Origin: Chthoniobacterales bacterium
GTDB taxonomy: Bacteria > Verrucomicrobiota > Verrucomicrobiia > Chthoniobacterales > UBA10450
Length of the DNA: 9,946 nt
Assembly: GCA_013695925.1 (NCBI GenBank)
Contig: JACCZO010000001.1
Location: 1 to 9,946, forward strand
Reading direction: 5' to 3'
The notes under the pieces are model-generated. The model was not told the DNA's origin. It did not search any database and saw only the letters and a list, made by a program, of their open reading frames with translations. A program made the position numbers and the translations under genes. This document shows positions 1 through 5,429 of the stretch, piece by piece. Numbering within the stretch: the first letter of the stretch is position 1; the number at the start of each line of letters is the position of its first letter.

Positions 1-161
1 CGGCGCGCCTTTTCCACGACCGCAAAAAGCCGGGCGTTGCCGGCGGGATCCGCGCCGCCCAGCTTGGCCGCGACCATAATTTCCTTAACCAGTTTCCCGG
101 TCACCTGGCCTTTCTTCAGACCAGCCACTTCGCGCTTCGCGTGCAACCATTGACGACCCAT
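1..161 (-). CDS. YebC/TACO1-family regulatory protein, N-terminal part (cut by window edge)
   Basis: The reverse strand from an ATG at 161 reads about 53 residues and runs off the left edge. Residues 1-10 are MGRQWLHAKR. Then come KKGQVTGKLVKEIMVAAKLG and a stretch containing GADPAGNARL and VVEKAR. This matches the start of YebC/PmpR/TACO1 proteins, whose conserved block is a lysine-rich segment followed by KEI-VAA-LGG-DP--N-RL---EKAR. Members of the family are described as transcriptional regulators or as ribosome-associated translation factors. The first residues differ from the common MAGHSKWA-IKH form, which I regard as a lineage variant. The start is well fixed: the stop codon of the upstream DUF3667 gene lies in the same frame 17 codons before this ATG, and there is no other ATG, GTG or TTG between them. 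No strong Shine-Dalgarno sequence is visible, only an AGAAAAG stretch. The gene follows the DUF3667 gene by 51 bases and could be co-transcribed with it. Confidence 0.85.
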   Translation of the reverse strand, partial: MGRQWLHAKREVAGLKKGQVTGKLVKEIMVAAKLGGADPAGNARLFAVVEKAR

Positions 162-212
162 GGGCTTTTCTACCCGGGGCGCGCACCGCTGGCAAGCAGC
201 GCGGCGCTGGAC

Positions 213-1271
213 TCAGGGAAGGAGCAGAGTGAGAAAAGCCGTCACGCCAAAGGCGAGGCTGAGCAGAGCCACGTAGATCACGCTCCCGAGGAAAAATTTA
301 AAGAGGGTCGCCCACCAATTCTGCCGATAAACACGCCGGATCGCGACGAGCAATTGAATCAGGACTGCCGTTCCAAGAAAGGTGCAGGTGATGGCGGTCA
401 GTGCGGTGTTTTTCATCGCCAGAAGGAAACCGATCCCGATGATCAGCACGGTGCTGAGAAAGATGAAGGCGTGCGTGTGGAGTGCGAAGATGAGGTGCTC
501 GATGTAAAAGCGGCGCTTGAAGACGTAGAGGATCTTGAGCACGAGGGCGAAAAGTGGAATGCAGCAGAGCACCATCGGCGCCAGATTCTGAATCAGCGTT
601 TTGAGGAAAAGATCGCCACGGTCTCCGGTCGGCCCGACTTTTTCCTTCACCCGGCGCTCGACCCAGCCGCCGAAGGATGACGGAGATTTATTTTGCTCGA
701 GGGTCGCGTCCTCCTCCCAGCCAAGTGAAAACCTGGCGCGAGGCGGGGAGGAAGTGCCTAACGAAAAGGCGGGCGTCGGCGCGCCGGGCGGGACTGGCTC
801 GGACGTGAAGGAAGGCGAAGCGAGCGAAAGCTCGGTCCGATCGGACTGCTGGCCGGTTTGGAAACGAGCCTCTTTCGCGAGGAAGTTGATCACGAGGAAG
901 AAGAGGACGCTCGCGATCAGATACACGCGCAGGGGATGGACATGGCGGGCGCGTTTGCCCTCGACGAAGTCGTTCGTCAGGCGCCAGGGTTTGAAGAGGA
1001 GGAGGGCGAAGGATCGAAAGAAGCGCGCGTCGAAATTGAAAAACGCGTCCGCGGCATCGGCCAGGAGCGAGCCGAAGGAACGGTGGTAATCGACTCCCGC
1101 CTGGCCGCATTGCGTGCAGTAAGGACCGGTCAGCGCCGTGCCGCAATTTTCGCAATGGCTCAGAGGCGGGCGCGCCTTGCGTTTCCGGCGCAGCCATTTT
1201 CTCCCGGGGTGTCCGTGCAGCTCGGCGGTCGCAGCATCGCCCAGGATCAGCGGCGTTGTTTCATCACCCAT
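213..1271 (-). CDS. DUF3667-type zinc-ribbon multispanning membrane protein
   Basis: This protein of about 352 residues has a basic N-terminus, then a zinc ribbon with cysteines at residues 40, 43, 52 and 55 (CENCG...YCTQCGQ). Next is a block with NFDARFFRSF and LLFKPWRLTNDFVEGKRARH, followed by PLRVYLIASVLFFL. That order is the signature I associate with DUF3667, an uncharacterised bacterial membrane family. Predicted membrane segments lie near residues 114-132, 229-251, 264-286, 290-312 and 322-350. Between the first two is a soluble loop of about 95 residues rich in Pro, Ser and Thr. The frame stays open upstream to about 1502. I chose the ATG at 1271 because the upstream extension is basic and low in family likeness and would run through the permease's start region. 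Function is unknown; the zinc ribbon suggests metal-supported folding or a protein contact at the cytoplasmic face. The start is moderately certain, the family call fairly sure. Confidence 0.75.
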   Translation of the reverse strand: MGDETTPLILGDAATAELHGHPGRKWLRRKRKARPPLSHCENCGTALTGPYCTQCGQAGVDYHRSFGSLLADAADAFFNFDARFFRSFALLLFKPWRLTNDFVEGKRARHVHPLRVYLIASVLFFLVINFLAKEARFQTGQQSDRTELSLASPSFTSEPVPPGAPTPAFSLGTSSPPRARFSLGWEEDATLEQNKSPSSFGGWVERRVKEKVGPTGDRGDLFLKTLIQNLAPMVLCCIPLFALVLKILYVFKRRFYIEHLIFALHTHAFIFLSTVLIIGIGFLLAMKNTALTAITCTFLGTAVLIQLLVAIRRVYRQNWWATLFKFFLGSVIYVALLSLAFGVTAFLTLLLP

Positions 1272-1491
1272 CGGTCCGGCAGCGTAGTCTCTCCCGCGCG
1301 GAAAGTTCAATCGGGAAGCGATCGTTTGTCGCGCCGGCGGAGGGACGAGCTTCCGCTCGTTCAGGCGGCTGCGGCCAATCGAAGGTTGCTCATCCCGAGC
1401 CACCCCAAACAAAGGATTGACCGCCGCAATCGCGCGGTGCGACGATGCGCCCACTTTCACCGCAGATTGCCGAAACAACCGGAGAACCATC
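1272..1491. other. Divergent intergenic region between the DUF3667 gene and the permease
   Basis: These 220 bases separate two divergent genes and must hold both promoters unless the DUF3667 gene starts further upstream. I see one small perfect hairpin, ACGAGC (1345-1350) and GCTCGT (1355-1360) around a TTCC loop, and the Shine-Dalgarno sequence of the permease at 1481-1484. No convincing promoter for the permease stands out: a TTGACC at 1417-1422 has no good -10 partner. Confidence 0.5.
1281..1310 (-). promoter_or_regulatory. Possible sigma-70-like promoter for the DUF3667 gene
   Basis: On the minus strand, TTGAAC (1305-1310) and TACGCT (1281-1286) are separated by 18 bases. They match the -35 and -10 consensus at 4/6 and 3/6 positions. 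The start codon at 1271 lies about 10 bases beyond the -10, so the transcript would have almost no leader, in keeping with the lack of a well-placed ribosome-binding site. This is only a weak match. Confidence 0.22.
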
Positions 1492-1494
1492 GTG
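1481..1494 (+). promoter_or_regulatory. Ribosome-binding site that sets the permease start at GTG 1492
   Basis: GGAG at 1481-1484 stands 7 bases before a GTG at 1492-1494. Translation from this GTG gives an N-terminus ASKLFQTKSPELL, which resembles the usual start of CAT-type permeases (a short basic LFRTK-S---LL stretch before the first membrane segment). The ATG at 1534 would remove this piece and has no comparable site in front. Confidence 0.6.
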
Positions 1495-3099
1495 GCGTCC
1501 AAACTTTTTCAAACCAAAAGCCCTGAGCTCCTGATGAGCGAATCGGAAGCGCCCGAGCGCAAAATGAAGCGCTCGCTCACCGCCTTCGATCTCACCTGCC
1601 TCGGGATCGGGGCCATCATCGGCGCGGGGATTTTCGCGCTCGCCGGCACCGCCGCGGCGGGCGAATCGGCCCGCGTTGGGGACTCGATCGTGAAGACGCC
1701 AGTGCTCAATTTCATCATCGCCTTTTTCCAGGATAGCGATCTCGTCTTCGGGCGGCCCGCGGCCGGGCCGGCGGTCGCGCTTTCTTTTGTCGTGGCGGCG
1801 ATTGCCTGCGGTTTCGCGGCGCTCTGTTACAGCGAGCTGGCCTCGATGATCCCGGTTTCGGGCTCGGCTTACACTTATTCCTACGCGACGTTAGGCGAGA
1901 TCATCGCCTGGATCATCGGCTGGGATCTGATTCTCGAATACGCGGTCGGCAACATGGCGGTGGCGGTCGGGTGGTCGGGCTATTTCGTCCAGCTGCTGGC
2001 GAACATGAACATCAAGTTTCCCCTCTGGCTCATGGTCGATCACACCACCGCCGGCACCCTCCTCGCCAAGGGCGGTGCTGCGCTCGGCGCCTATTCTTCG
2101 ACCACCCTCCCCGTTTTCATGGGGTATCCCATCGCAGTGAATCTCCCGGCGTTCTTCATCGTCGCGGCCGTGACCGTGCTCCTGATCTACGGCATCCGGG
2201 AAAGCGCGACCGCGAACACAGTTATCGTCATTATTAAGCTGGCGGTGGTGGTTTTCGTGATCGCCTTCGGGTCTTTCATGGTCAACCCGACGAATTGGCA
2301 GCCGTTCATGCCGAGCGGATTTGGCGGGGTCATGAGCGGGGCCGCGATTGTCTTTTTCGCATTCATTGGTTTCGACGCCGTCTCGACCACGGCGGAGGAA
2401 ACGAAAAACCCGCGACGCGATTTACCGATCGGGATGATCGCGAGCCTGATCATTTGCACCATCCTCTACGTCCTGATGGCGTTTGTGCTCACCGGGATGA
2501 GGAAATACACCGCCTACCTTGGCGATTCGGCCGCGGTCGCGTCGGCCTTCGCGGCGAAACCGTGGGCCCAGGCGCTGATCAGCGCCGGCGCGCTCGCTGG
2601 CCTAACGTCCGTCCTGCTCGTCTTCCAGCTCGGCCAGCCGCGCATCTTCATGGCGATGGCGCGGGACGGCCTGCTCCCGAAGTTTTTCGCCCGGATTCAT
2701 CCGCGCTTCCGTACCCCTTATGTCACCACCATCCTGACCGGCCTCGTTGTCGGCGGAGTCGCGATGCTGACCGATATCGGTTCGTTAGCCGACCTGACGA
2801 ATATCGGGACTCTCTTTGCCTTCGCCCTGGTCTGTGCCGGCGTCCTCGTCCTGCGCAAAAAGGACCCGGACCGGCCGCGGCCGTTTCGGGTGCCGTTCGT
2901 CCCGCTCTTCCCGCTTCTGGGCGTCTTTTTCTGCGGCGCGCTCATGCTCAGCCTGCCGATCGAGACCTGGATCCGGTTCTTCATCTGGCTTGGGCTCGGG
3001 CTCCTGATCTACTTCTTCTACAGCGCCCGCCACAGCCGGCTCCGGCACGGAATCGATACCGGCGACACGGAAACGGGGCTGCCACCGATCGAGCCGTAA
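1492..3099 (+). CDS. APC-superfamily amino-acid permease (cationic amino acid transporter type)
   Basis: This inner-membrane transporter has 535 residues and 12 or more hydrophobic segments. The first membrane segment carries the APC substrate-site signature, LGIGAIIGAGIFALAG (residues 37-52). The segment near residues 288-315 holds FFAFIGFDAVSTTAEETKNP and then RRDLPIGM, which is the diagnostic block of the cationic amino-acid transporter (CAT) branch. The region FQLGQPRIFMAMARDGLLP (378-396) is also typical. The family takes up amino acids, usually by proton coupling; the substrate cannot be read from sequence. Two loops are longer than in the minimal CAT proteins: residues about 57-91 between the first two membrane segments, and about 170-213. 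The last membrane pair is followed by a short charged tail. The gene stands alone on the plus strand, divergent from the DUF3667 gene and followed by a 272-base non-coding stretch, so it is probably monocistronic. Confidence 0.9.
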   Translation: MASKLFQTKSPELLMSESEAPERKMKRSLTAFDLTCLGIGAIIGAGIFALAGTAAAGESARVGDSIVKTPVLNFIIAFFQDSDLVFGRPAAGPAVALSFVVAAIACGFAALCYSELASMIPVSGSAYTYSYATLGEIIAWIIGWDLILEYAVGNMAVAVGWSGYFVQLLANMNIKFPLWLMVDHTTAGTLLAKGGAALGAYSSTTLPVFMGYPIAVNLPAFFIVAAVTVLLIYGIRESATANTVIVIIKLAVVVFVIAFGSFMVNPTNWQPFMPSGFGGVMSGAAIVFFAFIGFDAVSTTAEETKNPRRDLPIGMIASLIICTILYVLMAFVLTGMRKYTAYLGDSAAVASAFAAKPWAQALISAGALAGLTSVLLVFQLGQPRIFMAMARDGLLPKFFARIHPRFRTPYVTTILTGLVVGGVAMLTDIGSLADLTNIGTLFAFALVCAGVLVLRKKDPDRPRPFRVPFVPLFPLLGVFFCGALMLSLPIETWIRFFIWLGLGLLIYFFYSARHSRLRHGIDTGDTETGLPPIEP

Positions 3100-3125
3100 C
3101 ACAGAGGTCCCCCGGGCTGTCCGGT

Positions 3126-3148
3126 GCAGCGGGCGTCTCGCCCGCTGC
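3126..3148 (+). repeat. Perfect inverted repeat 27 bases after the permease stop
   Basis: GCAGCGGGCG (3126-3135) and CGCCCGCTGC (3139-3148) are exact reverse complements around a TCT loop. The 10-base GC-rich stem is very stable and well placed to help end permease transcription. No run of T follows, so it is not a standard intrinsic terminator. GC-rich palindromes of this look are often dispersed repeats in soil bacteria, an alternative that needs the rest of the genome. Confidence 0.6.
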
Positions 3149-3188
3149 TGGCTGGCACCCAGTCTCATCTCTCCGGTCGCGACGTTGA

Positions 3189-3214
3189 GCCGGAAGGCAT
3201 CGTAGACTTCCGGC
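3189..3214 (+). repeat. Second stem-loop in the permease-GT26 intergenic region
   Basis: GCCGGAAG (3189-3196) pairs exactly with CTTCCGGC (3207-3214) around a 10-base loop. It lies midway between the permease and the glycosyltransferase. Confidence 0.45.
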
Positions 3215-3268
3215 ACCGCTTGCTGTGGAAATTTTCGTCCCCCTTGTCGTCCATCGCGTAGGAAGTCG

Positions 3269-3302
3269 GTGCAAACGTTGGGTCGAACCTCAACGCCGGC
3301 AC
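3269..3302 (+). repeat. Third stem-loop upstream of the GT26 gene
   Basis: An inner stem of seven pairs, one of them G-T, joins CGTTGGG (3276-3282) and CTCAACG (3289-3295) around TCGAAC. An outer four-pair stem, GTGC (3269-3272) with GCAC (3299-3302), encloses it across a small internal loop. Confidence 0.35.
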
Positions 3303-3371
3303 TCCCATGGCAGAAAATCGAAGATGCGGCCCGCCTTTCATTCCGTTCCCGAGTAGATACCGTGGCCCGGC

Positions 3372-4112
3372 GTGGCGACATCGATCCGAACTTTCGACCT
3401 CCTCGGGACGCCGCTCCTCGCCACCACCTACGACGGACTGATCACACAGGCGCACGCGCTCGCCCGCCGCGGCGGCACCTATGCGATCGATCTCACCAAC
3501 ACCCACATTGTCACCCTGCGCCGGCACGATCCGCACTTTCGCGAGATCACCTCGCATTTCGACCACTTCGTGCCCGACGGCATGCCCCTCATCTGGTGCC
3601 TGAACGCGCGCGGCGCCGGGCTGCGCGACCGGGTCTACGGACCGACCTTCATGCGGCACGCGCTCGAAAACAGCCCCGGGCCCTGGACCCATTACTTGTT
3701 AGGCGGATCGGAGGAATGCGTAACGGCGTTGCGCCGGAGATTTGCCTCTGCCCAGATCGTCGGCGCGCAGCACGGCTATTTTTCCCCTGACGACGAAGCC
3801 GGGATCCTGGCCGAGATCAACCGGCTTGCGCCCGACTTCATCTGGGTCGGGCTCGGCACGCCGAAACAGCAGGACTGGATTCACCGCCACAAAGCCGCGA
3901 TCACGCGCGGCGTCATCTTCGCGGTCGGCTTCGCTTTTGACGTTAATGCCGGGCTCAAGCCGGATGCCCCGGCCTGGATGCAACGGCTCGGCCTGACCTG
4001 GCTCTTCCGCGCCGCCTCCGAGCCGGGCCGGTTGCTCACCCGCTATCTGCGCTACAATAGTCTCTTCCTCTACTACCTCCTGAAAGATGAATTCTTTGCG
4101 CGACGTTCTTAG
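3372..4112 (+). CDS. WecG/TagA/CpsF-family (GT26) glycosyltransferase
   Basis: The 246 residues match the full length of this family, which transfers an N-acetylmannosamine-type or related sugar from a UDP donor to a lipid-linked acceptor at the cytoplasmic face, in teichoic acid, common-antigen or capsule synthesis. Family marks are NTHIVTLRR (43-51), FVPDGMPLIW with the putative catalytic Asp69, R87 before GPTF, the sugar-nucleotide stretch WVGLGTPKQQDWI (158-170), and GFAFDVNAGLKPDAPAWMQ followed by GLTWLFRAASEPGRLLTRYL. The C-terminal hydrophobic and basic tail (about 219-242) fits the membrane-associating appendage. Translation must start at GTG 3372 or later, because a TAG at 3354 closes the frame. 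No clear ribosome-binding site is present. The gene overlaps the next by 26 bases, suggesting coupled expression. Acceptor and sugar cannot be told from sequence. Confidence 0.88.
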   Translation: MATSIRTFDLLGTPLLATTYDGLITQAHALARRGGTYAIDLTNTHIVTLRRHDPHFREITSHFDHFVPDGMPLIWCLNARGAGLRDRVYGPTFMRHALENSPGPWTHYLLGGSEECVTALRRRFASAQIVGAQHGYFSPDDEAGILAEINRLAPDFIWVGLGTPKQQDWIHRHKAAITRGVIFAVGFAFDVNAGLKPDAPAWMQRLGLTWLFRAASEPGRLLTRYLRYNSLFLYYLLKDEFFARRS

Positions 4113-5103
4113 CGGCGGTTGGATTTTCCTCGGTCTTGTCCTGGCGGCCTCCGCCAGCGGCGCCCAGGGAACGGTCGCGCCAGTCATCAAGGGCATGACC
4201 GTTTCCTGCCAGACCTCCGGCTGGGAATGGGCCACCCCGGAAATGGCGAAGACGCTCGACGAATTGAAGTCGTTAGGCGTGAACAGCATCGCGATTCATC
4301 CCTACGCCCAGATTCAAAACGACGGCCATGTCCGGTTTCGCACCGACGACAATTTCCGCCACGTCTCCGTCCCGCTCGACTGGGCGCGCGAGCGCGGTCT
4401 CTCGGTCATGCTCATTCCGCACATTGCCTATTGGGGAACAAAATTCCTCTGGCGCGGCGAAATCAATTTCGAGACGAAAGAAGAATGGGACCGCTTCTTT
4501 GGCGATTACCAGACCTGGATTGTGCAGATGGCAAAACTGGCCGAGGCGCACGGGGCGGAGACGTTTTGCGTCGGGCTCGAGTTCACTTTTGCGCAGAAGT
4601 TTGACGCTCGCTGGCGCGAGATCATCGCCGCGGTGCGCAAGGTTTATCGCGGCAAACTGACTTATGGCGGGAACTGGGACAGTTTTCAGGAAGTGACCTT
4701 CTGGGACGCGCTCGATTACATCGGCGCGCTCGCTTATTTTCCCCTAACGAAAAGCGAGAACCCGACCGAAGCGGAGATCGCCGCCGCCTGGCAAAAGAAA
4801 TGCGCCGAGCTGAGCGCCTATTCCAAGGCGCACGGGCACAAGAAATTCCTCTTCGTCGAGATCGGCTACAACGTCAGCGCCCGGGCCGCGGCCGAGCCGT
4901 GGGCCTTCAAGATGGGCGGCGACCATGCCGAAAAGATCCAGCAGCGCTGCATCGATGTGGCGCTCGATCTGCCGGAGCACTGCCCGGCGATCGCGGGGAT
5001 GTATTGGTGGAAATGGTTCCCGGAATTGCCGAGCCGGGAAGAAGAAAATTACAAACTGCAAACCCCGGCAATCAAAGCCCTGATCGCAAAACACTGGAAA
5101 TAG
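4087..5103 (+). CDS. Secreted TIM-barrel glycosidase-like protein (GH113-like)
   Basis: The 338 residues begin with a signal peptide: a hydrophobic stretch at residues 12-22 and a likely cleavage after SASGA (22-26). The mature part reads as a single (beta/alpha)8 barrel. KGMTVSCQTSGW (35-46) resembles the barrel start in the GH113 mannanase group. Two glutamates sit where clan GH-A hydrolases carry acid/base and nucleophile: Glu165 in FCVGLEF and Glu258 in FLFVEIGYN. An aromatic-rich end, MYWWKWF (305-311), fits the last barrel strand. GH113 is the closest family I can name, but the real substrate (beta-mannan or another polysaccharide) is unknown. The start codon lies inside the end of the GT26 gene, so the two are probably one unit. 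The enzyme could trim or recycle the glycan its partner helps to make. Both catalytic residues are inferred by motif, not alignment. Confidence 0.7.
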   Translation: MNSLRDVLSGGWIFLGLVLAASASGAQGTVAPVIKGMTVSCQTSGWEWATPEMAKTLDELKSLGVNSIAIHPYAQIQNDGHVRFRTDDNFRHVSVPLDWARERGLSVMLIPHIAYWGTKFLWRGEINFETKEEWDRFFGDYQTWIVQMAKLAEAHGAETFCVGLEFTFAQKFDARWREIIAAVRKVYRGKLTYGGNWDSFQEVTFWDALDYIGALAYFPLTKSENPTEAEIAAAWQKKCAELSAYSKAHGHKKFLFVEIGYNVSARAAAEPWAFKMGGDHAEKIQQRCIDVALDLPEHCPAIAGMYWWKWFPELPSREEENYKLQTPAIKALIAKHWK

Positions 5104-5173
5104 TTCGCGCGCCCTCGGCCCGAGCGTAGTCGATGAAATGACATTCTCACTTTCCCTGGCTTCACCCTGGCAT

Positions 5174-5179
5174 TACAAT
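5174..5179 (+). promoter_or_regulatory. Possible -10 element (TACAAT) before the 80-residue ORF
   Basis: TACAAT matches TATAAT at 5 of 6 positions and ends 7 bases before the ATG at 5187, with a poor -35 candidate (TTTCCC, 5151-5156) 17 bases upstream. It would give a nearly leaderless transcript, consistent with the missing ribosome-binding site. Confidence 0.25.
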
Positions 5180-5186
5180 TTTCCCG

Positions 5187-5429
5187 ATGACAGGCGAGCA
5201 AGTCAGAGGCCTCTATCGAGCGACGCCTTTTGAGCCGTTTCGCGTCCACATGGACGACGGAAGATCAATTGACGTGCCGCATCCCGATTTCATGCATCTC
5301 TCGCCGACTGGCCGACGTTTGATTGTCGATCGGTCTGATGACTCCTTCGAGGTGATCGACGTTCTTTTGGTCACGAGCGTGGAAACGCTCCCCAGGAACG
5401 GAGCGAAAGCGCGCCGTCGTCGTCGTTAG
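5187..5429 (+). CDS. Small conserved hypothetical protein (80 aa)
   Basis: The protein starts MTGEQVRGLYRATPFEPFRV and continues HMDDGRSIDVPHPDFMHLSP, then a short stretch ending IVDRSDDSFEVIDVLLVTSV, and a basic tail (ARRRRR). I recall similar proteins of about 70-90 residues, with the pattern PF-PF-----DGR---V-HP-F---SP--R, as a common uncharacterised family in Verrucomicrobiota, Planctomycetota and other soil bacteria. The pattern suggests one small beta-rich domain. There is no signal peptide, membrane segment or recognisable catalytic motif. The start ATG has no Shine-Dalgarno sequence but has a TACAAT box just upstream. The stop TAG (5427-5429) overlaps the stop TAA of mutL on the other strand (5426-5428), so the two genes converge with a 4-base overlap. 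Function unknown; I do not assign a role from its mutL neighbour. Confidence 0.7.
   Translation: MTGEQVRGLYRATPFEPFRVHMDDGRSIDVPHPDFMHLSPTGRRLIVDRSDDSFEVIDVLLVTSVETLPRNGAKARRRRR

Larger units (their letters stand above)
3100..3371. other. Gene-free region with three stem-loops
   Basis: No ORF on either strand resembles a protein family; the frames open here are extensions of antisense shadows of the flanking genes. The stretch holds three separate inverted repeats (3126-3148, 3189-3214 and 3269-3302). It may act as a transcription end for the permease, a leader for the GT26 gene, or a mosaic of dispersed palindromic repeats. I see no good Shine-Dalgarno sequence at its right end. Confidence 0.5.

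Noticed and set aside
1417..1491. Permease start at TTG 1417
   Set aside because: The extra 25 residues do not resemble the family N-terminus, and GTG 1492 has a GGAG site 7 bases upstream.
1272..1502. N-terminal extension of the DUF3667 protein to about 1502
   Set aside because: The extra 77 residues are basic, low in complexity and outside the family pattern. They would overlap the well-supported permease start, and a possible promoter lies just before the ATG at 1271.
3126..3148. Standard intrinsic terminator after the permease
   Set aside because: The stem is excellent but no T-rich tract follows, so only an inverted repeat is annotated.
2295..3188. 297-residue plus-strand ORF inside the permease in another frame
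   Set aside because: It is an Arg/Pro-rich frame shadow with no domain likeness, while the permease frame has clear APC motifs throughout.
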